Below are positions 29,610-38,709 of a stretch of DNA of 64,000 nt, in pieces (the stretch's first letter is position 1; each line of letters begins with the position of its first letter). Under the pieces are notes generated by a model that saw only the letters and a list, made by a program, of their open reading frames with translations, was not told the DNA's origin and made no database searches. A program made the position numbers and the translations under genes. Source of the DNA: Vallitaleaceae bacterium 9-2 (GTDB lineage: Bacteria > Bacillota > Clostridia > Lachnospirales > Vallitaleaceae); contig CP121691.1 of assembly GCA_038396585.1 (NCBI GenBank), positions 3,348,001-3,412,000 on the forward strand, read 5' to 3'.

Positions 29610-30902
29610 CTATCCGATTATCGATGGAAGCCAAAGTGTAATTTGCGGAAATGCAATAATCATAATTAATAAGATTGCAATTACTGTGTAAAAAGGTAAA
29701 AATGCCTTAAATGATTTTTCAATCGGTAACTTTGCAATTGCGCATCCAACAAACAAAGAATTTCCAACTGGTGGTGTACACAAACCTATTCCAAGGTTTA
29801 GAATCATAATGATTCCAAAGTGAATTGGATCATATCCAATTGCTGTTACTACCGGTAAAAAGATTGGTGTAAGCATAAAAATTAATACCGCCATATCCAT
29901 AAACATTCCTGCAATAAGTAAGACTAGATTAATCATAAGCATTATTAAAATCGGATTATCTGTAAGTGATAGCATAAATTCAGAAATCATCGTCGGAACT
30001 TTTAAATAAGCTAAAATGTAACCAAACATAGATGACATTGAAATAACCGCCATAATTGTAGCTAAAGAGTTTAACGAACCTGTTAATACACGCTTAAACC
30101 TTTGAAAATTCATTGTTTTATATACAAATGTTGTTATAACCAATCCATAAATTGCAGCAATACCTGCTGATTCAGTTGGTGTAAATATTCCTCCTACAAT
30201 TCCACCTATTATAATAAAGATAGTTGCAAGTCCTAGCAAAGAATCAAAAGCTATTTTTAAGCTATCCTTTAAACTATATTTATCTCCTACCGGATAGTTT
30301 CTTTTTCTCGCTACAGCATATGCCACTATCATTAATGCAACACCTAGTAATAGTCCCGGAATATATCCCGCAATAAATAAATTACTAATAGATAAGCCAC
30401 CTGCTGCAATAGCATAATAAATCATATTCTGACTCGGTGGTATAATAATTCCTTGAACTGAAGATGTTACTGTAACAGCTACACTATAGTCTTTATCATA
30501 CCCTTCTTTTTCCATTGCTGGTATCAACAATGCTCCGATTGAAGATACGTCCGCAACAGAAGATCCACTTATTCCTCCAAAGAGCATACTAACCACTATG
30601 TTAACCATAGCCGTTCCACCCCGAATTCTTCCCACCAAAACATCTGCAAATTTCATTAGCTTATCACTGATGCCACCTTCTGTCATAATCGATGCAGCTA
30701 AAATGAAAAATGGAACTGCTAAAAACCCAAAATTATATAATGATATAACCATTTTTTGAAAAAGTAAGAATAAATTTATATTTAGAAATAGTGCTGTAAT
30801 TAAACTTGAAATACCTAATGAAAAAGCGATAGGTATTCTCATCATCATTAAAATAGCCAATACTGAAAAAAGTATTATGACTCCAATTACCTCTGGGCTC
30901 AT
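29610..30902 (-). CDS. TRAP transporter large permease (DctM family)
   Basis: A 430-residue membrane protein with about 12 helices, normal for DctM. Typical stretches are IPIAFSLGISS near the start, FGGISGSSVADVSSIGALLIP, and GLCTPPVGNSLFVG near the C terminus. It forms the ion-driven channel for a solute delivered by the DctP protein. The ATG overlaps the dctQ stop by 4 bp. Confidence 0.93.
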   Translation of the reverse strand: MSPEVIGVIILFSVLAILMMMRIPIAFSLGISSLITALFLNINLFLLFQKMVISLYNFGFLAVPFFILAASIMTEGGISDKLMKFADVLVGRIRGGTAMVNIVVSMLFGGISGSSVADVSSIGALLIPAMEKEGYDKDYSVAVTVTSSVQGIIIPPSQNMIYYAIAAGGLSISNLFIAGYIPGLLLGVALMIVAYAVARKRNYPVGDKYSLKDSLKIAFDSLLGLATIFIIIGGIVGGIFTPTESAGIAAIYGLVITTFVYKTMNFQRFKRVLTGSLNSLATIMAVISMSSMFGYILAYLKVPTMISEFMLSLTDNPILIMLMINLVLLIAGMFMDMAVLIFMLTPIFLPVVTAIGYDPIHFGIIMILNLGIGLCTPPVGNSLFVGCAIAKLPIEKSFKAFLPFYTVIAILLIMIIAFPQITLWLPSIIG

Positions 30903-31396
30903 TTAAGCTCCTCCTTATTATATGTTTTTAAAAATAATGATTTTATGAATAATAATAGACTGTATATAACCATTAGTATGGACGCTATAATAACTGGAAT
31001 ATACATTAAAATTTTAGGTAATCCGCTTACTGGAAGAGTGTTGCCAATAATCGAATTTGTTATAATAATCAAGTAGTATGTCATTATTGTGCAAAAAGAC
31101 GCTACAACAAGATGGCGAATTATATCAAGACCTCTTTGTACCTTGACAGGTAGTTTTTCATAGAACATAACAATTGCAATATGATCTTCAAAGTACAATT
31201 CATTTGCAATAGAAAAGAAGCCAAACCAAATTAATAATAATAATGATGCTTCTTCAGACCATATCAAGGGGTTATTAAACACATATCTAAATAATACGTG
31301 TATTCCTGTAATAGATAATGTTAGGACAAGCAGAACAGAACATATTCCTCTGAATAGAGCTATAACCTTTAAAATTATGTTATCAATTTTTTGCAT
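30899..31396 (-). CDS. TRAP transporter small permease (DctQ family)
   Basis: 165 residues, four hydrophobic helices, with the family motif VLFRYVFNNPLIWSEEASLLLLIW. It partners the large permease encoded next. The start is the ATG at 31396 (AAAGGA upstream); the longer frame from 31444 would begin inside the intercistronic hairpin. Confidence 0.9.
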   Translation of the reverse strand: MQKIDNIILKVIALFRGICSVLLVLTLSITGIHVLFRYVFNNPLIWSEEASLLLLIWFGFFSIANELYFEDHIAIVMFYEKLPVKVQRGLDIIRHLVVASFCTIMTYYLIIITNSIIGNTLPVSGLPKILMYIPVIIASILMVIYSLLLFIKSLFLKTYNKEELK

Positions 31397-31411
31397 ATTT
31401 ATCCTTTCCTT

Positions 31412-31455
31412 AAATAATACAGTTGCAATACAGCTGCTTTGCAACTGTATTATTT
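31412..31455 (-). other. 17-bp intercistronic hairpin after dctP
   Basis: A perfect 17-bp stem (31412-31428 with 31439-31455) between dctP and dctQ, with no T-run. It probably protects the dctP mRNA or slows readthrough, giving more binding protein than permease. Confidence 0.7.
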
Positions 31456-31478
31456 ATAACAATTTAATAGGTTATAAA

Positions 31479-32474
31479 TTAATACTTATATCCTTTGATT
31501 TCCTCAATAATTGATTCTAAGTAATCATAATCTGCATACATAGGTGCTACAGCATCTTGAAACTCTTGAATATTTACTTGTGTAAATTCACATCCAGCTT
31601 CAATTGCCTCTTGCTTACTTTCTTCCTGTGCTTTTATCATAGCTTCTCTTTGCCAAATAGCTGCTTCTTGTGCCGCTTCTTTCACTAGTTCAAACTGTTC
31701 ATCTGTAAGCTTTTCTTTAACTGTGGCACTCATAATCAAATTACAAAATCCTGCCGTATGCCTATCCTCCATATAATACTTTGCGACCTCATAATGTCCA
31801 GATGTTGTATAACTTACAAAATCATTTTCTGCGCTGTCAATCACACCTGTTTGTAATGCAGTGAAAACATCCGCATAAGGCATAGGAGTAGCTGTTGCAT
31901 TTAAAGCTGTAATCATATTAATATTCGCTGCGGAATCCATAACTCGTATTTTTTTTCCTGCTAAATCAGCTAAACTCACCGCCTTTTCCATTGTATAAAA
32001 TGACCGCCACCCTGAAGAAAGATAGTTTAAGACATACACCCCCGTCTTTTCCAGCATTTCTTCATTAAGCGCTTTTCCAACACTACCATCTACAGCAGCC
32101 CATCTATGCGCATCATCATTAAACATATAAGGAAGTGTTAATGCCTCATAACCGTCCACATACTGTGTTAATTGAACCACATTTATACGCGCAAAATCTA
32201 ATACACCTGCTTTAACTTGCTCTGTCGTTTCAGCCTCTTCTCCCAACTGTGCATTTGGATATACTTCGATTTGTACTTGTCCATTGGTTTTTTCATTTAC
32301 TAATTCTGCAAATTTTTCTCCTGATTGCGCCAAAGGACTAGATAGTGGTTGATTATCAGCCAACTTTAATGTAATCGGTGTGTTCTCACCAGCCTCACTT
32401 TCATTCGAATTGCTGCATCCTGTTGGTACCACCATAGATAACACCAAACATAAAACTAAAATTAATTTTTTCAT
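31479..32474 (-). CDS. TRAP transporter substrate-binding lipoprotein (DctP family)
   Basis: 331 residues with a lipoprotein signal peptide (hydrophobic run ending VVPTGCSNS, cysteine about residue 20). The mature protein has the DctP features: LKLADNQPLSSPLAQ, YPNAQLGEEAE, the ligand-binding arginine region SSGWRSFYT and GKKIRVMDSA. It probably binds a sugar acid or other carboxylate outside the cell. It is the first gene of the operon, behind a LacI-type operator. Confidence 0.93.
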   Translation of the reverse strand: MKKLILVLCLVLSMVVPTGCSNSNESEAGENTPITLKLADNQPLSSPLAQSGEKFAELVNEKTNGQVQIEVYPNAQLGEEAETTEQVKAGVLDFARINVVQLTQYVDGYEALTLPYMFNDDAHRWAAVDGSVGKALNEEMLEKTGVYVLNYLSSGWRSFYTMEKAVSLADLAGKKIRVMDSAANINMITALNATATPMPYADVFTALQTGVIDSAENDFVSYTTSGHYEVAKYYMEDRHTAGFCNLIMSATVKEKLTDEQFELVKEAAQEAAIWQREAMIKAQEESKQEAIEAGCEFTQVNIQEFQDAVAPMYADYDYLESIIEEIKGYKY

Positions 32475-32527
32475 TTTTCTTCTCCTTTTTTTTTATTATT
32501 AAATCATATAAAATATGAATTAATTTC

Positions 32528-32541
32528 GGCAATCGATTTCC
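32528..32541. promoter_or_regulatory. LacI-type operator in front of the TRAP operon
   Basis: GGCAATCGATTTCC, with the palindromic core AATCGATT, is identical to the site at 33664-33677 before the adjacent lacI gene. Read on the minus strand it covers a TTGCCG -35-like box, so binding would repress. Confidence 0.75.
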
Positions 32542-32558
32542 CATTATGCGAAAATATT

Positions 32559-32576
32559 GCCACACATTTGTGTAGC
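32559..32576 (-). terminator. Weak terminator-like hairpin after the LacI-type regulator
   Basis: A 7-bp stem with a 4-nt loop (GCTACAC/GTGTGGC) followed by AATATTTT on the minus strand, 8 bp after the stop. Weak, and it may allow readthrough. Confidence 0.4.
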
Positions 32577-32583
32577 TTTATCT

Positions 32584-33642
32584 TCACGCTCTTGGTTTTG
32601 ATGTACTCTTTCTTAAAATCAAATTAACATCTTGGGAGCAGTCTATTTTTGAAGCATAATCTCTATCCTCAAGAACTTCCAGTAAATACTGAATACTTTT
32701 TTGTCCAACCTCATATTTATTAACTTTCAACGTAGTTATTTCAGGTTCGATTAAATTTGAAAAGAACGTATCATCAAATCCTATCACTGAATAGTCTTTT
32801 GGAATACTGTAACCCTGGTTTTTTAATACAGATATAGCGCCTAGAGCAACCAAGTCATTCATACATACAATACCTGTTATGTCCTTATTTTTACTCTTAA
32901 GCATTTCATTGGCACAGAATATACCTGTATTGCAATCAGGTATAGAGTCGTTTGTTCCCACTTTTTTTTCCTTTTCATCTACAAAAACATTATTTTTGTT
33001 GTATACTATTCCAAATTCTTTTAATGCCTTTTTATAGCCTCTTAGTTTTTCTTCACGTATTTTATTATCTATTTTTGAAATAAACAAAGCAATGTTTTTG
33101 TGTCCCAATTCTATCAAATGTTTTGTCACGGTATAAGCTTCTTCTTCTCGGTCAAAATACATGGTTGGAATCCTATCGTCTAATTCACTTTTTATTCCAA
33201 TAGATACAACCTTCCCACCTCTATTAATAAAATTTTTCAAACTTTCAGGCACATTATCTACAAATATTGTTATAATTCCACTGACACGGTCTCCAATTAA
33301 ACGCTCTAAATACTTATCTGTTCTTACATCTTCACGATCACAACTACATATATTAATCGTATAATTGTGTTTTATGGCTTCATCTTCCATTCCTCTTACA
33401 ATTGATGGATAAAAGGGGTTATCAATTGATGGTAGTATAACACCAATTGTTTGGTTAGTATTCTTTTTAAGATTCCTTGCCAGGCTGTTCGGATAATAAT
33501 TCATACGTTTCGCTGCATCTTCAACTCGCTGTTTAATTTCTGGTGTCACTCTTCTCTGCGACTTTCCAAGAACTCTTGAAACTGTACTTGGTGATAAATC
33601 AAGTTCTTTCGCAATATCGTAAATTGTTATTCTTTTTTTCAT
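32584..33642 (-). CDS. LacI family regulator of the TRAP operon
   Basis: 352 residues: helix-turn-helix MKKRITIYDIAKELDLSPST, hinge MNYYPNSLARNLKKN, then a ligand-binding domain beginning IGVILPSIDNPFYPSIVRG. The start is the ATG at 33642 with GGAGG; the longer frame from 33711 lacks a ribosome site. An identical 14-bp palindromic site lies in its own leader and before dctP, which suggests it represses both. The effector is probably the transported compound or its first metabolite. Confidence 0.92.
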   Translation of the reverse strand: MKKRITIYDIAKELDLSPSTVSRVLGKSQRRVTPEIKQRVEDAAKRMNYYPNSLARNLKKNTNQTIGVILPSIDNPFYPSIVRGMEDEAIKHNYTINICSCDREDVRTDKYLERLIGDRVSGIITIFVDNVPESLKNFINRGGKVVSIGIKSELDDRIPTMYFDREEEAYTVTKHLIELGHKNIALFISKIDNKIREEKLRGYKKALKEFGIVYNKNNVFVDEKEKKVGTNDSIPDCNTGIFCANEMLKSKNKDITGIVCMNDLVALGAISVLKNQGYSIPKDYSVIGFDDTFFSNLIEPEITTLKVNKYEVGQKSIQYLLEVLEDRDYASKIDCSQDVNLILRKSTSKPRA

Positions 33643-33663
33643 ACATCCTCCACATCTCGCTAT

Positions 33664-33677
33664 GGCAATCGATTTCC
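33664..33677. promoter_or_regulatory. LacI-type operator in front of its regulator gene
   Basis: Same 14 bases as 32528-32541, 22 bp upstream of the regulator ATG. Confidence 0.75.
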
Positions 33678-33740
33678 AACATAGTATATCAAGCTTCATT
33701 TTATTTGTCAATAAATATCAACTTTTTATTTAATCATTTT

Positions 33741-34015
33741 CTGATTCATATCTGATAATGTCTTAAGTAATCACATTTGATTATGTCCCAAAAGGAAAGG
33801 ATGTCGTATAATAGAAACTCACTAAACGAACGAGGTTATATTATGCGAAAAATTGAACTTAACATGAAAGAACATTACAAAAAGGACTTCAATAGAATCG
33901 ACACTGCCTTGATCGATATCGAAGAAGCCCCATTCCCGCCGTCCCCGCTGTTCCTTCTTTGGTGAAATGTTGCAGATGGACGCCTCCATCCACCAATAGT
34001 ACGGTCAGACAAAGT
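33741..34015 (+). mobile_element. Decayed remnant of the IS1202-like element
   Basis: The first ~140 bases match the start of the intact element at 10268 onward (left end, leader and first codons of the transposase). The sequence then jumps about 400 bp to the part equivalent to about 10808-10943. It ends near AGACAAAGT. The frame is broken and one TGG has become TAG. An IS3-family element follows at once. Confidence 0.85.
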
Positions 34016-34100
34016 TGAACTCGTGAACTCGCCCCAATAAATTAGTCCACTTTAAATGTTAAAAAAGTGATAAAATTATACAAAAGGAGTGGTCCAATCT

Positions 34101-34367
34101 ATGAAAAAAACAAGATACACAGAAGAACAAATTGCCTTTGCTCTAAAGCAAGCAGAATTAGGTACTCCAGTTGAAGAAGTATGCAGAAAACTTGGAGTCA
34201 CCCAACAAACTTTTTATCGTTGGAAGAAAAAATATGAAGGTATGTTGCCCAGTGATATGAAAAGGCTCAAGCAACTCGAAGAGGAAAATAGAAAGCTCAA
34301 ACAATTGGTTGCCGATTTAAGTCTAGATAAGTCAATGCTACAAGATGTCATATCAAAAAAGCTGTAA
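34101..34367 (+). CDS. IS3-family transposase OrfA
   Basis: 88 residues from the ATG at 34101, with a helix-turn-helix (TEEQIAFALKQAELG, EEVCRKLGVTQQTFYRWKKK) and a leucine-zipper-like coiled coil (LEEENRKLKQLVADL). It binds the element ends. Near its end the slippery heptamer A AAA AAG at 34355-34361 allows a -1 frameshift into orfB. AAGGAG lies upstream but 13 nt from the ATG; a GTG at 34089 is possible. Confidence 0.88.
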   Translation: MKKTRYTEEQIAFALKQAELGTPVEEVCRKLGVTQQTFYRWKKKYEGMLPSDMKRLKQLEEENRKLKQLVADLSLDKSMLQDVISKKL

Positions 34368-35200
34368 AGCCTGCGGAAAAAAATGAATTAGTTCACTACC
34401 TACAGGTATGTTTTCAGGTTAGTGAGCGTAGGGCATGTAAAGTTTTAAAGCATAATCGTTCAACACTGAGATACAGTAGCATTAAGGATGAGCAGGCCTT
34501 CCTCAGAATGAGAATCAAAGAAATTGCAACAACAAGGATTAGGTATGGGTATCGTAGGATCCATGTCTTGCTTCAACGTGAAGGCTGGCAAGTAAATCAT
34601 AAGCGAGTGTACCGTATTTATAAACAAGAGGGCTTAAATCTTCGAAACAAAAGTGGGCGAAAAAGAATTAGTTCTCCTAGGGTACCAGATAAAAATAAAC
34701 CTGTAGCAATAAACGAATGCTGGGCAATGGACTTCGTCTCAGATCAGACTTTTAACGGAAAAAGGTTCAGAGCATTAACTATCATTGATACTTTCATCAG
34801 AGAATGTGTGGGAATACATGTTGATAAATCCATCAAGGGTGAACATGTTGCACTTAAGTTAAGTGAGATATGCCTTGAAAGGGGATTCCCGAAAAAAATC
34901 AAAGTGGATAATGGCCCGGAGTTTATTTCTAGATCATTAGATTCTTGGGCTTACTTCAACAAAGTCAAACTCGAATTCTCAAGGCCAGGGACACCAACAG
35001 ATAATGCAGTCATCGAATCCTTTAACGGGAGCCTTAGAGACGAATGTCTAAATGTAAGTTGGTTCATATCATTAGATGACGCAAAAGGAAAAATCGAGGC
35101 ATGGAGATTGGACTACAATGAATTCAGACCTCACTCTGGACTAACACACATGGCACCATCCGAATTTGCCCAAAATCATAACGAAAAATCGATTTCATAA
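34355..35200 (+). CDS. IS3-family transposase OrfB (DDE), made by -1 frameshift
   Basis: Reading in the -1 frame from the slippery site gives an open frame to 35200. The core has the integrase triad: WAMDFVSDQT, KVDNGPEFIS and a DNAVIESFNGSLRDECL block with its glutamate. An independent start at 34508 exists but would lose the N-terminal part, so fusion with OrfA is the likely active form. It appears intact. Confidence 0.88.
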   Translation, partial: KKAVKPAEKNELVHYLQVCFQVSERRACKVLKHNRSTLRYSSIKDEQAFLRMRIKEIATTRIRYGYRRIHVLLQREGWQVNHKRVYRIYKQEGLNLRNKSGRKRISSPRVPDKNKPVAINECWAMDFVSDQTFNGKRFRALTIIDTFIRECVGIHVDKSIKGEHVALKLSEICLERGFPKKIKVDNGPEFISRSLDSWAYFNKVKLEFSRPGTPTDNAVIESFNGSLRDECLNVSWFISLDDAKGKIEAWRLDYNEFRPHSGLTHMAPSEFAQNHNEKSIS

Positions 35201-35283
35201 TGAACATTTTAACTTTAAATATGGACCAAAAAAAGGGTGCTACTCATAAGTTATGGTATGAAGATTGGGGTCAGGTCAATACT

Positions 35284-35571
35284 ATGGCCCAGTCTAAAAG
35301 ACCGAGAAGAACATTTACCCCTGAATTCAAACATCAACTAGTCCAGCTTTACAAAAGTGGTAAACGCAAATGCGATATTACCAAAGAATATGACGTTGGT
35401 TATTCAACTCTTGATAAATGGATCAAGCAAGAGGAGAATAGTGGTTCTTTTAAGGAAAAGGATAACTTGACACCTGAGCAACTAGAACTCATTAAACTTT
35501 GAAAACAAAATCAACAACTTCTCATGGAAAATGATATTTTAAAGCAAGCAGCTCACAAGTTTACTTCGTAA
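35284..35571 (+). pseudogene. IS150-like OrfA with a premature TGA
   Basis: The frame begins MAQSKRPRRTFTPEFKHQLV, a typical IS3 OrfA start. A TGA at 35500-35502 sits in ELIKL-stop-KQNQQLLMENDILKQAA, where relatives have an arginine; a single C to T change (CGA to TGA) explains it. The frame then continues to a normal end at 35571. The slippery heptamer T TTA AAG at 35538-35544 is intact but lies after the stop. Confidence 0.8.
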
Positions 35572-35627
35572 ACCGTCTTCGACGCCGATATCTCTCGGTT
35601 ATTACTGATAATGGGACGAAAATCAAA

Positions 35628-36464
35628 GTGATAAGAAACAATACTCACAAATATTCGGTATCAGCAATGTGTCGCGTCCTACAACTCCCTAGAAGTACTT
35701 ATTATTATGAAGCCAAACACAAGCCCGATGATAGTGATTTGGTTTTGAAAATTAAAACTATATTTAAAGAGAGCCGGAATAATTACGGAGCTCTAAAAAT
35801 CAAAAATGAATTATATACTCAGTTTGAGATCGCTGTTTCTAAACGTAGAATTCGACGTATCATGAAACAAGAATGCTTGATTTCGTCATATCAAGTGTCA
35901 AAATATAAACCACATAAAGAAACATGTAATGAATCAAAAACAGCTAATTTGCTCAAACGCAACTTCAATACTGAAGAACCTAAACAAGCTGTTGTAAGCG
36001 ATCTTACCTATGTTAGAGTTGGTTCCTCATGGAATTATATATGTGTCGTTATCGATCTATTCAATCGTGAAATAATCGGTTACAGTGCAGGTACAAGAAA
36101 AGATGCATTATTAGTATCAAAAGCATTTGCCACCATCGAAGGTGAACTATCAAAGATCCAGATTTTTCATACAGATCGTGGAAACGAGTTTAAAAACAAA
36201 CTAATTGATGACACTTTGGAAACCTTTTCTATCCAACGATCTCTCAGTATGAAAGGGTGTCCGTATGATAATGCTGTAGCAGAAGCTACCTACAAGATTA
36301 TCAAAACTGAGTTTGTAAAGCAGTATAAATTTGAAAATATTGAGCAACTAAAAATCGAACTGGCAGACTATGTTAACTGGTTTAATAATCATAGAATCCA
36401 TTCTGCACTTGGTTATTTAACCCCAAAACAATACAAAAACATTCACCTTAAAAAAGTTGTCTAA
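35628..36464 (+). CDS. IS150-like transposase OrfB
   Basis: 278 residues from a GTG at 35628, or more in the -1 fusion frame from 35538. It has the IS3 OrfB order: MCRVLQLPRSTYYYE, the HTH_21-like region KESRNNYGALKIKNEL, then the DDE core with VVSDLTYVRVG, FHTDRGNEF and DNAVAEATYKIIKTE. The coding frame is intact, but normal expression needs passage through orfA, which carries a stop. Confidence 0.85.
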   Translation: MIRNNTHKYSVSAMCRVLQLPRSTYYYEAKHKPDDSDLVLKIKTIFKESRNNYGALKIKNELYTQFEIAVSKRRIRRIMKQECLISSYQVSKYKPHKETCNESKTANLLKRNFNTEEPKQAVVSDLTYVRVGSSWNYICVVIDLFNREIIGYSAGTRKDALLVSKAFATIEGELSKIQIFHTDRGNEFKNKLIDDTLETFSIQRSLSMKGCPYDNAVAEATYKIIKTEFVKQYKFENIEQLKIELADYVNWFNNHRIHSALGYLTPKQYKNIHLKKVV

Positions 36465-36595
36465 AAAAGTGTTGCCAATTCACTTCTTAATGCTAGTATA
36501 TAAGCCTAAACTAAAGCGAACTTAAAACTTTATTTTAAATCAACTTAAAATTTTATATTTTCACTTTCCTATACCGTATAAACAGATCTTTAATA

Positions 36596-36652
36596 TATAA
36601 AAACACTCCCCTCTAGTATCAGATTTTTTATTCTGGCTACCATAAGGGGAGT
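36596..36652 (-). terminator. Terminator of the two-component operon
   Basis: Stem ACTCCCCT/AGGGGAGT (36605-36612 with 36645-36652) with further pairing inside the loop, followed by a T-run on the minus strand. It lies 22 bp after the kinase stop. Confidence 0.75.
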
Positions 36653-36674
36653 ATTTTATTATAAATCAGGATTT

Positions 36675-37896
36675 TTAAAGCTGTACAGTAAAGATAATTG
36701 TTTTTCCATCTACACTCTCTGCTGTGATTTTACCTTTATGCTTTAATACAATGGCTTTAGCAATAGATAAACCAATACCATATCCTTCTAAATTACTATT
36801 TCTAGAGTTATCTGCTCTGTAAAATCTATCAAAAAGGATATCGTAATTTCCACTGCTTAGATTTTCTACTTTATTTGTCGTCTGTAAAAATATTTTTTTA
36901 GCTTGTTTTTTTAATTTTACTTTTATGGGCTTGTCTTTTAATCCATATTTTAAAGCATTGTCAATTAGTATTGAAACCAGTTGACTTATCGATTGTTCAT
37001 TTCCATAGTAATCAATATTCTCTTCAATTTCTAATACTAATTCCTTATCAAAAAATTTACTCATTTCACGAAATTGTTCGGTAGTTTCTAATACCAAATC
37101 AGATAAAGAAAAATCGTTGTACGTAAGCCGGCTTTTTTCTTCATCCATTCTAGTTAGAGATACTAGGCTTTCTACAAGATTGGTTAATCTAAGAACTTGA
37201 TTATGAATACTCTTTGTCCATTGACTTTCTTCATAATTCACTTCTATCACTTCTGTATTTGTACTAATAATTGCAAGAGGGGGTTTTTAATTCATGACCT
37301 GCATCTGTGATAAACTTTTTTTGTTTTTCATAACTCTCCGCTATAGGCGCTATAGCCTTTTTAGAAAATACAAGCACAATAATAAAAACTGAAATTATAG
37401 CTATTATGCCAGTCATCATACTATTTCTTAAAAATGAATAGAAAATCTCCAAATCTCGCCCAATATTTACAAATACTAATAATGACCCATAATCTTTATT
37501 TACAACACTATACTTATAATCATCTGTAATTCCACTCTTTTTTTTGCTTTGCAAAACTTTATTTGCATAATCAAGAGCCTGATTGGTAGAAGTAGAAGAA
37601 ATTTTACCTGTATCTACTTCTATAATATTACCTATCTTGTCTATTTTCACTGTAAAAAACCGTGTTGAAAAGGGTGCTTCTGGTGATATCTTTGGTGGTA
37701 ATTGGTCTTTAAAATCCTGATCATTTGGTTTGGGGAAATATCCATTATTTTCTACAAGTATATTTAAAAGCTCATCTGCATTTCTACCTATTTGTGAATA
37801 GTTAGATAAATTGCTGAAGAATCCAATTACAAAAACTACTATAAATACTGCGCTAACAGAGATTATGATAAATTTTCTACGTAATATCTCTACCAT
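36675..37896 (-). pseudogene. Sensor histidine kinase, disrupted by a frameshift
   Basis: Two frames together make one OmpR-partner kinase. The first (37264-37896) has an N-terminal membrane helix, an extracellular domain, a second helix and the H box AGHELKTP, then stops four codons later. The second (36675-37250) starts right after it and has the ATP-binding parts (N box around SILIDNALKYG, G box YGIGLSIAKAIV). A run of five C on the minus strand (37279-37283), where four would restore TPLAIISTNTEV, explains the break. It may be a true mutation, a phase-variable switch or a sequencing error. It overlaps the regulator gene by one base. Confidence 0.85.
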
Positions 37897-38567
37897 TATC
37901 TCTCCTCCAGTGAATATCCTATATTTCTCCTTGTTTTTATCTCAACATTTGATCCAATTTCAGCGAGCTTCTTTCTAAGGGATGAAATACATACCCATAC
38001 TACATTTATTTCAGAATCACTATCATATCCCCAAACTTTTTCCATAAACCGATCTGTTGAGATAACATTGAATGGATTAATCATTAGTATTTCTAACATT
38101 TGAAACTCTTTGTTTGAAAGTCGAACTGATCCCTTTTCCGATTTCAATTCAAAGGTTAACCTGTCTAAAGTAATATTCCCAAAGCCAAGTATAGAATCAG
38201 TAATCTCGGTTTGCCGTCTCGTAATAGCACGTATTCGAGCAACTAATTCTTTGGTTACGAAAGGTTTAGTTAGATAATCATCGGCGCCACAATCCAGTCC
38301 TAAGACTTTATCATCAATTTCAGATTTTGATGTTAGCATCAATACAGGAACATTATTTCCCTTGCTCCTGATTGTTTTAAGTACAGTTATACCATCAACT
38401 TTTGGCATCATAATATCTAATATTACACCATCATAATTGTCCGTTTCTAAATAATTAAGAGCTTCTTCACCATCATAAACCGCATCCACAGAATAATTAT
38501 TGTGTTTTAACATAGCTACAAGAGCATTTGAAAGTTCTAGCTCATCTTCACAAAGCAATAAACGCAT
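37896..38567 (-). CDS. OmpR family response regulator
   Basis: 223 residues. The receiver domain has the acidic pocket CEDE, the phosphorylated aspartate in GVILDIMMPKVDG near residue 51, the threonine of MLTS and the lysine of LTKPF. A C-terminal winged helix follows (LSNKEFQMLEILM, CISSLRKKL, RRNIGYSL). It is the first gene of the pair; its kinase gene next door is frameshifted. No target gene is evident, though the polysaccharide genes upstream are on the same strand. Confidence 0.93.
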   Translation of the reverse strand: MRLLLCEDELELSNALVAMLKHNNYSVDAVYDGEEALNYLETDNYDGVILDIMMPKVDGITVLKTIRSKGNNVPVLMLTSKSEIDDKVLGLDCGADDYLTKPFVTKELVARIRAITRRQTEITDSILGFGNITLDRLTFELKSEKGSVRLSNKEFQMLEILMINPFNVISTDRFMEKVWGYDSDSEINVVWVCISSLRKKLAEIGSNVEIKTRRNIGYSLEER

Positions 38568-38709
38568 CGTCTCACATCCTTTATATAAGTATATCCTATA
38601 AACCTAAAATATAGTAAAATTTTTTTGTGAATCATCCATTCCACCTTTAGGCATAATATTTACTACATTAGTAAGTTATTGACATTGGGCTTCAAATTGC
38701 AACATTTAT

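Larger units (their letters stand above)
34024..35246 (+). mobile_element. IS3-family insertion sequence, IS407-like, 1223 bp
   Basis: Two overlapping frames (orfA, orfB) lie between imperfect inverted ends that both begin TGA and contain CCC and GTCCA at similar offsets. It lies in the end of the IS1202-like remnant and looks intact. Exact ends are estimates; no clear target duplication was found. Confidence 0.8.
35259..36482 (+). mobile_element. IS3-family insertion sequence, IS150-like, about 1.2 kb, inactivated
   Basis: A second, different IS3-family element begins about 12 bp after the first. Likely ends are TGAAGATTGGGG on the left and CCAATTCA on the right. Its orfA has an in-frame stop, so it is probably dead unless helped. 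The left end is approximate. Confidence 0.72.

Noticed and set aside
33777-33965. Open frame of 62 codons starting like the IS1202-like transposase
   Set aside because: It is the joined N-terminal end of the deleted remnant; the frame shifts after the joint, so it is not a working gene.
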